Position numbers and translations under genes: made by a program. Below, piece by piece: positions 9,949 to 21,122 of a stretch of 64,000 nucleotides of DNA. Source of the stretch: Pararge aegeria. Lineage: Eukaryota > Arthropoda > Insecta > Lepidoptera > Nymphalidae. The DNA is taken from the NCBI RefSeq assembly GCF_905163445.1, contig NC_053193.1, positions 6,138,001-6,202,000 on the forward strand, given 5' to 3'. How positions within the stretch are numbered: the stretch's first letter is position 1; each line of letters begins with the position of its first letter. The notes beneath the pieces were generated by a model. That model ran no database searches. It worked only from the letters and a program-made list of their open reading frames with translations, and had not been told where the DNA came from.

Positions 9949-10205
9949 TACTGTTTGACGGACAAGCAGATGCCCACGGTAAGTGGAAAGCCATCGTCTA
10001 TGGATAGAGCAACACTTCGAAGGGTTACCCAGGTACCCGTCCTATAAAGTGCCGTCCTGTGTCCATCAAGCTAAGGCGTTGGTGTTTAGCTCCATATACC
10101 TAGAATTTCACTGGCAACCACGCCCCTAAGACCGATCACAGCAATCCTGCAGAAATAGGTGTGGTGGTAGTACTTACCCGGACGCTGAGAGAGAAAGCTA
10201 CTACT
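9949..10205 (-). mobile_element. SINE-D copy
   Basis: It shares with 13,745, 17,787, 37,350, 49,213 and 60,484 the blocks for 'CTGTGTCCATCAA' and 'GGCAACCACG' (reverse sense). On the minus strand the family carries GGTTGCCGGTGTAATTACAG and a CATCAGGTGGGCC end. It abuts a LINE copy directly. Confidence 0.6.
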
Positions 10206-10275
10206 AATAATAATAATTATAATAATAAATCTAAAAGCTTCGACCAACATCTTAAGAAGCTTTCGCTTAGTTGTT

Positions 10276-10552
10276 TAATAAATAAATAAATAAATAAATA
10301 TACTATGACAATACACACATCGCCATCTAGCCCCAAAGTAAGCGTAGCTTGTGTTATGGGTACTAAGATAGCTGATGAATATTTTTATGAATATAATACA
10401 CATAAATACTTATAATATACAGATACAGATAAACACCCAGACACTGAAAAACATTCATGTTCATCACTCAAGCATATTCCAGTAGTGGGAATCGAACCCA
10501 CGGCCTTGGACTCAGAAAGCAGGTTCGCTGCCCACTACGCCAATCGGCTGTC
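10276..10552 (-). mobile_element. SINE-A copy (tRNA-derived)
   Basis: The minus strand has a tRNA-like head with a B-box (GTGGGTTCGATTCCCAC) and ends in a TTTA-type tail at 10,276-10,300. It aligns along its length with 16,721, 18,861 and 45,165. Confidence 0.8.
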
Positions 10553-10783
10553 AAAATCGGCTGTCGGCTGTTGGATCAAGGGTCGGATACAGAAGGCAGT
10601 ATAATTGCACATATAATGAGTTGACGAACTGGCTATCCTAGCTAGATTTTATGTGTTAAGGATAACCAGCCCTCGCCCCTGGAATATACATAGACAGATT
10701 GAAATTAGGACATTACTATTATGTTGCTTTTAATGAAACTTAAAAAAAAAGGAAATAATAAAAATAGTTAGTAAACTGTGTTT

Positions 10784-10806
10784 ATGTGTGTGTGTGTGTG
10801 TGTGTC
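10784..10806. repeat. (TG)n microsatellite
   Basis: An uninterrupted GT dinucleotide run of about 22 nt, followed by a degenerate GTGTCTGAGTGTGTGAG. Confidence 0.95.
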
Positions 10807-10959
10807 TGAGTGTGTGAGGCAAATTTAAATTAAAGTTTGTAAGAAATCTTCTGTTTCTTCGTAAGATTTACTAAGCAAAAAAGATGTTACTTTATTTTTA
10901 CACTGAATGACTGGTAAGTTATGAATAAACACTTCTGCGTTAAGCTTATTATGCAAGTA

Positions 10960-11465
10960 GGGGCCCAGAAAGTAGGGTACACAAGCTACAAATTTTACTT
11001 TTTGCGACGACTTTCGATATTTGTATAAGGTATCCTTTTATGCTGATATGAAATGTTATTAAAACAAACAGCTGTCTCACACCACACTCTTTTTATAATA
11101 AGGTAGTTGGAAAAGTAATGGGCCACACAAGATGCCACCTTCAGAATAACCCGCTATGCAATTTCCAGTGGTTTTAAAGTTGTTTTGGCAATACCACCCC
11201 AACAACTGATACAGTACAGAATATAGGCATAAGGAATAGTAAACATTCCAGCTTACTATTCCTTATGCCTATATTCTGTCTAGTGAATTAGCCAAAAGAT
11301 CGATTCGATCTATTTCGAAGATTTTTAAAGGAGAAAATTAATTTGCGAACCCTCGTTGTGAGCAAACTAACATGTTCCTTAAAATTAAGATGTTTGTCTA
11401 GAATAATAATACCTAGGGTATTTGATTTTGTCAGTAGAAACTATCGATGCGCAGTTGAAATTAGC
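10960..11465 (-). pseudogene. decayed LINE reverse transcriptase fragment
   Basis: On the minus strand broken frames read HLNFKEHVSLLTTRVRKLIF (thumb region of jockey/CR1-like reverse transcriptases), then ILYCISCWGGIAKTTLKPLE and, after stops, FSNYLIIKRVW. The order matches the end of a non-LTR polymerase ('...LNYCIPVWGG...LKPLERAQ'). A long hairpin at 11,216-11,279 interrupts it between these two blocks. Several stops show it is dead. Confidence 0.7.
11216..11279. repeat. perfect 27-bp inverted repeat with 10-nt loop
   Basis: The arms 11,216-11,242 and 11,253-11,279 are exact reverse complements around the loop ACATTCCAGC. The left arm is part of the surrounding LINE coding sequence, so the right arm is the likely newcomer. 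Confidence 0.95.
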
Positions 11466-11469
11466 ATTG

Positions 11470-12300
11470 CACTTATGTACCCTATGTAAAACTTAGCCTT
11501 AAAATTGGTTAAATATAGTTAACGACTAGCAAAAAAGTTAATTCAAGACGTAAGAGATTTGTAGTGTATTTGAAGTGAATGTAGAGAAAAATAATAACGA
11601 TTGCCGTAACAAGGTCTGAATTTTTATATCTCTTAAATTAATTATTAAATCCTCTAAAACAGTTTTACGCGGTCGTAAAAATTTAACCGTTTGTTTGGTA
11701 TTCATTAAGAAAGGGCGGTTATTTAGGGCAATGGGAGCTCGTTTACTGAAACAAAGCAATTCAACTTTTCATTAAAACATTTGTATTCATGTTAATACAA
11801 ATTTTCGGATATGCTTTCCAGTATTTACTAATATTTTAATAATTCAATAGTCAACCTTTGCCACAAGCCCAAATTTGTGATTACTCAACTGTGTTTAAGA
11901 ATACGCTGAACTTTGCGTCAATCTGCTATACGAAATTCATTTACCCTAACTCCTACTTTTCTAAATTTATCTGTCTGGACTGACCTCTTACAGTATTGAG
12001 ATCTTAAACATTGAATAATATTACATTAAACCTAAACTTTACTTTTTTGACTCTAAGGTTTAACTTTAGAGTCAGAAAAGTAAAGTAAAGTGCTGGCAAA
12101 AAAACTTGGCATATGGCAAGGTTAAGCGGTACTTTACGGTACTTTTAACAGCTTTTAACCGTGTTCTAAGCTCTTATGGCTCTGCCAAGTAGCAGCTTGA
12201 TGCTTTCTATTCGATGTATAGTGCTAAGAGACTTATCAATAGACAATGGACAGTATACTTTAAAGTTTGGAAAACCGTTGCAAAACTGTCTATCTTTTGT
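11470..12300. other. unassigned AT-rich stretch
   Basis: No gene is recognised. An open frame of 73 codons on the minus strand (11,538-11,759) has no family resemblance and may be more of the adjacent LINE. A 20-bp hairpin lies at 12,037-12,085. Confidence 0.5.
12037..12085. repeat. 20-bp inverted repeat with 9-nt loop
   Basis: The arms 12,037-12,056 and 12,066-12,085 (CTTTACTTTT.TGACTCTAA) pair with one mismatch around GGTTTAACT. Confidence 0.9.
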
Positions 12301-12304
12301 ATTC

Positions 12305-12492
12305 TATGCTCTTGAGAACGTTATGTAGACCATGGCATGCAGTTCAAGATGATTTCGTTAACCGTGAAAGTAATATTTTAGGTGCTTATATTAAAAATGT
12401 ACATAACTCAGAAAAGTTAGATGTGCATGCCTGGGATTGAACTCGGTCCCCCCGTTAGAAAGGCCGAGGTCCTAACCACTTGGCTATTGGGG
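12305..12492 (-). mobile_element. SINE-B copy (tRNA-derived), diverged
   Basis: On the minus strand it starts near CCCCAATAGCCAAGTGGTTAG with B-box-like GAGTTCAATCCC, then continues into GAGTTATGTACATTTTTAA, as in the better copy at 60,739. Confidence 0.6.
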
Positions 12493-12949
12493 ATATACGT
12501 ATACATCTAAGCGCTTAAATATTAATAGTAGCGGTGTTTTAATAAAGTTCATTTGTTATTTTTCCAAATAATGCATACAAATTGGAATTCGGTTTCGGGT
12601 CGCAATGACCTCGCATGGCTCCGGGGGTGTGACATCGGCGAACAAATTACGGTTATGAAAATAGTTATTTCCGCGGATGGCACGGGATGAAAACTGTTTG
12701 TTTTCATGCACCACGGTCGTTATGCTTCTCCCGTTTGTGGTTATATGAACGACCTTCACAAATATTGTATGAAGCACAGAAGTTTTTTAAACTTTTTTAT
12801 CTGTGTATGTTTTCATGCAAACTGACGTCATATTCATGCAAACGTAAATCTGTCATGTTACATAGAGAGCATAAGCGCAGATAACCTAAAGATATCTCTT
12901 ATCTGAGGCTCTCAGTTAAGTTTAATTGCTCAATAAGTAATACTAGTGA

Positions 12950-13200
12950 TGTAAATGGGATTGTCTAATTCTTTTAGCAATAATAAACGAACACGCAAGC
13001 ATGCATTTTTCAACATTGTTTGTTTTTTATCCACGTTTCTGCTACGTACCGTTAGGATGTGGAACGCCCTTCCGGCAACTGTGTTTCCTGCCAGGTATAA
13101 CTTGACTATTTTCAAGGCAAGAGTGAATTGGCTTTTTTTAGGCAAGCGGGTTCCAACCTAGACCTCATCATTGCTTTCTAACGGGGATTATTGTCGTCAA
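12950..13200 (+). pseudogene. LINE ORF2 C-terminal fragment
   Basis: The frame 12,955-13,161 reads RTVRMWNALPATVFPARYNL and ends in FKARVNWLFLGKRVPT and a stop. The 'R(T/V)..WN.LP..VFP..Y....FK.RV...L' pattern is the typical end of the polyprotein of several insect non-LTR retrotransposons. The rest of the element is missing. Confidence 0.7.
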
Positions 13201-13422
13201 GCGCGGCCTATTGTTAATAACTAGTTCATAGGTGGATAAGGGCACTACGCAGTGCATGCATGGAACACGACATTCAACGTACAGCCCTGTCTGCATCTGT
13301 TTTCATTTTCTTAATTTTACGTCAAATGTAGCAGTCTTAACCTTACCGCACTAGATGGCGCCACAAAAATCCTGCATCGCGCTAGCGTTCACAAAAATTG
13401 ACTATTTACACAACTTCCAAAG

Positions 13423-13614
13423 ATGAAGGTTCGGGGCCTCCCCCCGGTGGATACTCCCCCCGATGTCGTCGCTCCCCCGATGTTGTCGAGCGATGAATGT
13501 TCGGACCTCGGTCACCCGCTCGGAGGAAGATCTTTCTATTGTTACGGTCGAACGTATCACCATAGCTCCCGTCCAAGAAAAAATAGAAATAACAATATTG
13601 TAGGAGAGTGCTAG
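13423..13614 (+). other. GC-richer open frame of unknown origin
   Basis: A 63-codon frame (MKVRGLPPVDTPPDVVAPPM...) lies in a locally GC-rich patch containing the repeated element CCCCGATGTYGTCG. The +2 frame is also open and reads EEDLSIVTVERITIAPVQEK. Neither is recognised. A decayed retroelement gag-like piece is possible, but there is no proof. Confidence 0.2.
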
Positions 13615-13744
13615 TGAAACACTGATGGTGGCGATGATGACTTCTATAAGACTATACGAACTCCCTTTTCATACTCGTGAACAAGTAAATTAACACTTTG
13701 TTGTCACTATGGGAAATAATCATCATCCACTTAATTATTTTTTT

Positions 13745-13935
13745 AGTAGTTGTGGAGCTTTTTGTGACAGAGGCTCGTACGGGGAAGTACCACCACCGTG
13801 CTGCCGCTAAGCAGCATTGTCGCAATGCAGTGCTCAAGTCTAAAGAGCGTGGTTGCCGGTGTAATTACAGGCACATGAGGCTAAACAGGCTCGGAGTTAC
13901 TCAGCAATGGGCTATCTGCTTTGTCCATCAATTAT
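13745..13935 (+). mobile_element. SINE-D copy
   Basis: It carries GGTTGCCGGTGTAATTACAG, GCACATGAGGC and a WGCTATCTGCTTTGTCCATC end. It is shared with 60,484 (+) and 49,213 (-). Confidence 0.65.
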
Positions 13936-13939
13936 GAAT

Positions 13940-15060
13940 TATAAAAAAAATATTACCATTCTGTGTATGGGCTAGAAATATTAAACAGGAAAATGCGCTT
14001 AAACTTCTAATGTGGGTTGGTGGGTTTAGATCACGTATTTATTTATCAGATGCTAGCGATAACGACCAGGAACCTTCTTCTAGAACTTTTGAGCCACAGA
14101 CGGTACAGGCCAAATCCAAACCTCAAATGTCGTACATCCATCCAGCTACAAACTTCAATCAACTTTCTGTATAATTTGGAAATAGACTTTACAGTAGTGT
14201 TTACACTAAAGAGTAAGAAAGAGATTGTTTGCATAATGAAACAGGTAAGAAAAATAGACGAATAGAAGCTATAAGCCATTTCATCCTTAATAAAGATAGT
14301 CTATATTACAAAATTGACACGTCTAACACGTTTTTTTAACCTCATTCTTCAATGTGAATCCTAATAAACGACGCGATGTCATATATGCATAATAAAAGGA
14401 GCTCTTTGGGACAAATTTGGAATGAAATATGGTAATATATTTGGCCTCCAAAGCTGTAATTTTGCAAAACGTCTTTTATTTGTGTTTTCCTCTACAAACT
14501 TATTCCTAAAGTTGAATGATCCCTTATTATTTTTGAAGAAAAACTTCTTTAGGAGCTGAAATATGATGCGGATGTGACGGCAGATAAAAAGTGTCAGCTG
14601 GAACACCTGGGCCAGATCCTTTGTTCGTACAGAGCAAAACAGTTTGAGCGATTTTTTAAGTCTATGGCATTCTTATCTGAGTCCGAAATCGTATGTTACA
14701 TTATAAAGAAGTTAAACACCTGTATTCCATATAACGATCACGATCGTAAAGAATTAACCATATAGGAACCTCATTAGGAGGTATTACCTCGGACCTTTTC
14801 TCTGCGAGTAAGTACGTAATACGATCGTTAATGGAAAAGGGACAGCTGTAATGGTGAATAAGAAGTTGGTTTAGGATGCAGACGGTATAAACTACCGTAA
14901 TAACAAGTTGCTACGTTTTTAGGGCTTACTTTAGTTCAGTTAGAACTTTCTATCATGAAAGAAACCGGGGACAAAACTGTTCACAAAAGATTCATATTTT
15001 TAGGGCTAATGTATGTATGTGAGGTTCTTTGTTCTACCAGAACAGATTTGCATGTGTGAA
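13940..15060. other. unassigned stretch
   Basis: AT-rich. Small open frames on both strands (14,017-14,279, 14,379-14,606, 14,574-14,765) show no family resemblance. No element ends are seen. Confidence 0.5.
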
Positions 15061-15065
15061 GTTTT

Positions 15066-15565
15066 GATGACCTCCCTGGCGTGAATGTTGTGGTTTCATA
15101 GACGGAACCACCACTCACCTGCAGCTGATCCTGGTTCTTGTACCAAGGAGTGACCACCGCCTCCTTTTACCGCTCGGGTCGAAGGTGAACACTTCCCCAG
15201 AAGTCAGCAGGGGGTTCCCCATATCAATCGCATCCTAAGAACCGTCCTGAAGACAACGTTCAATACATTGGATAGAAGAAGGCGTTCATCGTCATCACAT
15301 CAACCCATCACCGGCCCACTACAGGGCACGGCAGCCTTTCGACAGAGGCAATTTAGGAATTCATAATTTCTGAATTTTCTGCGGTTTGATTGGAGGCTTT
15401 GGCCGTGACTAGTTATGAGAACCCATTGGGTGTATGTCTTTAATATAATTTCCTTGCACCTAACAGGTGAGCCCGTTGGCATTTTAGACTACATCATAAC
15501 TTACTATTAGGTGGGCTAGCAGTAAAGGGCCAACTTGTAGAGAATTTAAAAAAAAATAAAAAAAG
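15066..15565 (+). mobile_element. mosaic of SINE-C and SINE-B pieces
   Basis: A SINE-C head (GACCTCCCTGGCGTGA, 15,066-15,105) is followed by unassigned sequence, then the 3' end of SINE-B in reverse (15,288-15,345, CGGCCCACTACAGGGCACGG), then the SINE-C body and tail (15,354-15,565: TTTCTGAATTTTCT, GGCCGTGACTAGTT, then GGGCCAACTTGTAGAG and an A-rich end). Confidence 0.6.
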
Positions 15566-15588
15566 GTATCGTTAGACTTATTATACCA

Positions 15589-15690
15589 CTAGCTGTTGCC
15601 AACGTTCTTAGCGTTTATGACGGGTTTTCAGAAACCCCGTGAGAGCCGATTGTTTTCCGATAAAAAGGATGTATACTATAATATTTAAGT
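15589..15690 (-). mobile_element. Helitron-like 3' end, fragment
   Basis: On the minus strand the sequence ends in GGCAACAGCTAG followed by T, as in the intact Helitron-like copies at 34,932 and 22,722. The 5' end is not found. Confidence 0.45.
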
Positions 15691-16450
15691 ATGTATATAT
15701 CTAGGTCAAGTAACCAGTTGATTGGTTTCTTAGCTAACTAAGGCGCGAACAATCATAATAGTCATAATCATAATCATTTATTTGCAAAAAACATGTGTAA
15801 TTATAGATGTTACAAAAATTATACATAAGAATGTTTTAGCCCATTTAAAGGCATGCAAATCTTAACTTAAAAATAATTAAAAACATTCAGAATTAGATTA
15901 CGTCAATTATATAAATTCATTATTTTATAATGTCAATTTTATGTCCGATGCTATACAATTACAATTAATTTACAAACAATTAAACATTATAACAAGTGTA
16001 AAGAAAAAGTTGGTGTATGGTGTTGGTGTAATATGGTGGTTGTATGCCATATTATATATGTATGTAAAAATTCGTAGTGTTCTACAGTCACGGTTTTTCT
16101 TTAAATTACTTACCTCCTTGTTATACTAATTTTCTATGATAGAGCTTGCTCGTTAAATGTAATCTAAATTTTGTTTGAAACTGATTATTTTCAAGAGTTT
16201 CATAATATAAATTCATTTCAGCATGAATACCGAATTTAAAACAACTTTTAACTCCTGTACCCTTAAGACATCCATCCAACTGTACTCGTGTTATTTTAAA
16301 TTTTTATTCAGACTGCAAATATCTACTATCAAGAAAATATTATTAAATCTAATTACTTTGAATGATGAAAACGCAATCGAAATTTAACACTACTAGCTGT
16401 AGCCTTCCGTGTTTATCTTCGATTTTCGAAAATCCGGAAGCCGCAATTTA

Positions 16451-17169
16451 TTTTGCCGGAATGAAAAATGTATCACATGGCCGTCTCCAGGATACATAAT
16501 ACTTCTTACATCCTAAAGATGGGCAAAGGACATTATTTATTCCGGTAAAGCTGAAAATTAATTAAGTTATCTTTACCCACAAATTTCCTATGATTTGTTT
16601 AAAGTCCTCTGTTCGTCCAGTTAAGAGTTCTACCAACGCTACGCTTTCCGCTTTCAGCACCTTGTATTAAGAAATGTCAAATGAATGTCAGATTTAAAAG
16701 AAATTAATAAATAAATATGACGGCCGATTGGCGCAGTGGGCAGCGACCCTGCTATCTGAGTCCAAGGCCGTGGGTTTAATTCCCACGACTGGAAAATGTT
16801 TGTGTGATAAACATTAATGTTTTTCAGTGTCTGGGTGTTTATATGTATATTATAAGTATTTATCTATATTATTCATACAAATATTCATCACTCATCTTAG
16901 TACCCATAACACAAGCTGCGCTTACTTTAGGGCTAGATGGCGGTTTGTGTATTGTCGTAGTATATTTATATTATATTTATTTATTTACTTTACAAAAAAA
17001 AACAAGAAAAGTGTTCCTGTAATTTAGTATGTTGGATTTGCCTGACTGGATGTGCTGATACCTTTATTTTACCGAAATGAAAAATGTATCACATGGCCGT
17101 CTCCAAGAGATATAATACTTCTTACATCCTAAAGATGGGCACAGGACATTATTTATTCCGGTAAAGCTG
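16451..17169 (+). repeat. nested A-B-A arrangement
   Basis: Block A (16,451-16,553) is repeated as A' (17,067-17,169) with about 90% identity (shared TGTATCACATGGCCGTCTCC). Between them sits block B (about 16,556-17,061), which contains SINE-A. B recurs at 18,693-19,204 without A. The pattern fits insertion of B with duplication of the flank. Confidence 0.75.
16721..16990 (+). mobile_element. SINE-A copy (tRNA-derived)
   Basis: The head GGCGCAGTGGGCAGCGACC (A-box-like) and GTGGGTTTAATTCCCAC (B-box) is followed by a body with CTTTAGGGCTAGATGGCG and a TTTATTTATTTA tail. The internal frame of about 72 codons is not a gene. Confidence 0.85.
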
Positions 17170-17786
17170 CTGGTAAAAGAACCCACGGGATTTATAAAAA
17201 TAGCATTTGTTATCTATACATGGCTTGACTGCTTGATCTTTAATTAATTATGAATGTCTGTGCATAATTTAATAAAGATTAAGCATCCTGTGCCCATCTC
17301 CAGGATGTAAGAAACATGTACGTTAAATTCCATTAAGATCAGTGCAACAGTTGAGCCGAACATAGGAAACAAACTAACAAAAAGACACTTTCGCATTTAT
17401 AATATTGGTACGAATACTTTCGACGATTGGAAATGGGGTGACCTTAGAAATTTTGACTAATACAAAATTTTACTCAACCACTGCACAGAACTTCTCGAAA
17501 CCGACATAACTTGGACGGACTTAGAATACTTTATATCCCGGAAAAGGATCCGGGGACTGTTCCCGTGTGATTTCAAAACGTTACCTACGTTCGGCTCATT
17601 TAATCTTGCAAAAAATGACCATAGATCAATTCTGCAAAAACACAAGAAAATACTTTTTAGTCCAAAAAAAAGCCGAAAAATTAAAAAAAAAAAAATTAAT
17701 AAACATAGACGGTTTTAAAACAAATATAACGTAGCATTAAATGAAGACCAAGCTAGATAGCCCATCTTTTGTTAAGTGGAAACTAT

Positions 17787-17960
17787 GGCCTATAAACAGG
17801 GCGAGACTTCGCAGAGCATGCAAAGAAAAAGTCACACACAGTTCTTCCCTGTATTCATCAACCTGAGACGTAGGTTTTTAGCCTCATGTGCCTATAATAA
17901 CATCGGCACCCACGCTGCTCAGACCGGAATATGGCATTGCAATAATGAGCACAGTTGTAA
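17787..17960 (-). mobile_element. SINE-D copy, diverged
   Basis: Minus-strand relative of 49,213. It shares CATCAACCTGAGACGTAGG and AGCCTCATGT in the plus reading. Confidence 0.5.
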
Positions 17961-18056
17961 GTTTTCCTCGGACTCACCCTCTCACGAAATGATAACTACC
18001 CAAAATATTGGATAGAAACGGGCGTTCCTTTGCGGAAATCCATGATATGTTATAAA

Positions 18057-18300
18057 AAATTAAGCTTAATTTGCTATACTTAACAATTATACTTTATTAT
18101 ACTTATTCATTTTAAAGTCAACATCTCCTGAGGATGCTCCCGTTTTCGGAGCGAAACGTGCGTAGTGCGTCCACACCAAACAGATCTTCGGCAATGTAGG
18201 GCATCTGTTCGGTGTGTAGTATAAGGAATGAAGAAATTATTAATTACACCATACAGATTCTCCTGCTTTTCGCGGAGTATAGCAAATTAAGCTTAATTTT
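18057..18300. mobile_element. element E with 24-bp terminal inverted repeats
   Basis: The ends 18,056-18,079 and 18,277-18,300 are exact inverted repeats (GCTTAATTTGCTATAC and partner). The interior has GGAGCGAAACGTGCGTAG and GATTCTCCTGCTTTTCGCGG, which recur in the longer copy at 31,853-32,515. It has no coding sequence, so it would be a non-autonomous DNA element. The superfamily is unknown. Confidence 0.6.
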
Positions 18301-18692
18301 CATAACTACTCAAAATATAGTTAACAAGGTTTCATTCTAATACATTACTGCTGCCTCTTACATCGTAGCGTTTTCAGTAAAATATTAACTAAAACAAACA
18401 AAATAAATGGAATGGCTGCAGTCTACGCCACTGTTTAAAAATACTCCTTTGTGTATGAAGTTTGTTTGAGTCCATTCCATCTATTTTTCCTGCGTGTTCC
18501 AGTATGCAGTACAAACGAACCGCGGTTGCTGTTGACTGTATACCGTATTTGAAGAGTTTGTAGTTTTTTTTCGTCACGTTGATGGAATTCTCAAATACAC
18601 TCCTCCATTCAGCGCACCTCAATTCAGTTGAAAAAGTGTGTATTGTTCAGTAGAAGAGTATTTTTTCTGTTTGGTCATTATATTGAGAACAA

Positions 18693-19204
18693 TAATTAAT
18701 TAAGTTATTTAACCACCCACGAATTTCCTACGAATTGTTTAAAGTCCTCTGTTCGTCCAGTGAAGAGTTCTACCAACGCTACGCTTTCGGCTTTCAGCAC
18801 CTTGTATTAAGAAATGTCAAATGAATGTCAGACTTAAAAGAAATTAATAAATAAATATGACGGCCGATTAGCGCAGTGGGCAGCGAACCTGCTATCTGAG
18901 TCCAAGGCCGTGGGTTTGATTCTCACGACTGGAAAATGTTTGTGTGATGAACATTAATGTTTTTCAGTGTCAGGGTGTTTATATATATATATATTATAAG
19001 TATTTATCTATATTATTCATACAAATATTCATCACTCATCTTAGTACCCATAACACAAGCTACGCTTACTTTAGGGCTAGATGGCGATTTGTATATTGTC
19101 GTAGTATATTTATATTATATTTATTTATTTACTTTAAAAAAAAAATAGAAAAGTGTTCCTGTAATTTAGTATGTTGGATTTGCCTGACTGGATGTGCTGA
19201 TACC
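18693..19204 (+). repeat. second copy of block B
   Basis: It is nearly identical to 16,556-17,061, including the same SINE-A insertion point (after AATAAATATGA) and the same flank ending GGATGTGCTGATACC. Block B was therefore copied after the SINE had inserted. Confidence 0.8.
18861..19135 (+). mobile_element. SINE-A copy inside block B
   Basis: It starts CGGCCGATTAGCGCAGTGGG, carries a B-box-like GTGGGTTTGATTCTCAC, and ends in a TTTA-rich tail. Confidence 0.85.
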
Positions 19205-19209
19205 TACTT

Positions 19210-20660
19210 CCTATTTTGGTTAGACCTTACTATCGGATATCCCTACAAATAAGAGAATTCATTTCATATGAATTTCCTAAAATATATCTAATTCTTGTCA
19301 CTTTCATAATTACTATTTCACCCTACAAAGACCTAGTATCAGGCAAAATCGAACCCTAGGCCCTCTTGGTAAATGAATTAATGTAGGTATACCTTTACAT
19401 AGGAGATAACACATAAACATGATAGAATAATTTAATACGCAAACGACAAAGTTTATAACTATATCAAATTACTAATGCAATATAGAAGCGCCAAACGAAA
19501 GTTTATCAATTCAATCAAATATAAAGCAGTAATTAAATACCTATTGTTATCTTGCTTGTGTTTCTCAGGTGTATGAGTCTCATAAAATTTACATAGGTGC
19601 TAATAACTCCACTCTCGTTTGAATGAATATCTTAGATGAATTCAGACTTATTCTGAGACGTGACCAATTTCACATGAATTTCACCCTTTGTTGTATTTAT
19701 GACTTGCGTCATGAATCTTGAATGAAACTACAAATACGAACTCTGAATACAGCGCAGGGTATTACAGTTGCCTAGTTGCTGCAAGAACCTAAGTTTGATT
19801 TCCAATTTATACAGTCTAAGAATGGTAAGCAATTTATTTAGTCTTTCAATTAATTTATTGCAGAACCACGCTGCGCTATGTGTCATATTTACTTTATTTT
19901 ATGTGTGCAAACAACAAACAAGCCCATTCGCACTGCATCGACACTTCGTGCGGGTATGCCGGATATAAAAAAAAATTATGATGTTTGCGAATCATGACAG
20001 TACTATATGTAGAAAGTGATCAAGTTGTGCCGCAAAAAGTGTCGATGCAAGTTATCAAATTGGTTCAAATGAGTGGGTAAAGTGTGGGCAGTCTAATGGC
20101 ATGTTCGGCGTTTGATGTGTGTCAAAAAACCAACAACTCTACGGATACGCGTACCTACTCGCTATTCGCGTAATGCGTTTATGGATAAAATAAATAAATA
20201 TAGGTACTTTTCAAACAAATATAGATACAGCACACAATGTTTATTTCCAATGATACAATATACCAATATACGAGTACAATATAAAAAATAAACTTTGAAA
20301 AGGGCACTATTATTTCCCAGCTTTCGATTATCTAATTATGTTTCGAAAAAAAAATAATACATTCCAAATTATCATTAATACTGGGCCAACTTATTTTTTG
20401 AGGCAAAAAAATCAACCCTCCTTCGTGAGTTGAAGAACGTAAATAGATTTTCTTGTACAAGTAAACTCCAGAAAGATTTATTAGTTTGCGAAAGTTTCCT
20501 TAATTTTCTCTGTGAACTTTTAGGAGAATCATTCGGTTCTTATTAAAAATCTTTTTAAACTATTCTTTGGCTTTATTGACTTTGTGATAACATTATATGC
20601 TCTTAGCACTGGATATTACCCTCGGGTATGTCCATATACAACTCGTTCCGACTCTTCACC
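19210..20660. other. unassigned AT-rich stretch
   Basis: No gene or element ends are recognised. The largest open frame (19,768-19,968) has no family resemblance. Confidence 0.5.
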
Positions 20661-20663
20661 TAT

Positions 20664-21122
20664 GATGTCTAGAAAAATGTGCCAAAAGCATGTAAAAAAT
20701 GCAAAAGTTATAAACAGTTAAAGATAAAAAAAAATGATATTTCGTTTTTTGCCAATATTTTAAACTATTAATATTTAAGAAATTTTTTCAAATTAAAAAA
20801 AAAAATTTCAATACCTTAAATAAATTAATTAATGTGCCGTACTCGCTTTTGACGCCACGAGCGCATCCTAAAAATGTCACGCGTTGACCTATTTTCAGCG
20901 TTAAATTAAAAGTATAAATAATGGAGATAGAGTTCCGGGAGTTAGGAGTTTTTTATTGTAAATTTCCTCTTCTTTCAGAATTTTTGAAATTTCTTAAATA
21001 TTAATAGTTTATTAAATATTGGCAAAAAACAAAATGCCATTTTCTTTTCATCTTTAATTGTTTATAACTTTTGCAATTTTTTATGTGCTAATACACGCTT
21101 TTGGCACATTTTTCTAGATGTC
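20664..21122. mobile_element. fold-back element with imperfect arms of about 145 bp
   Basis: The left arm (20,664 to about 20,800, starting GATGTCTAGAAAAATGTGCC) is the imperfect reverse complement of the right arm (about 20,970-21,122, ending TTTTTCTAGATGTC). They surround about 170 bp of non-coding sequence. This is typical of a non-autonomous fold-back or long-TIR DNA element. Confidence 0.65.
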
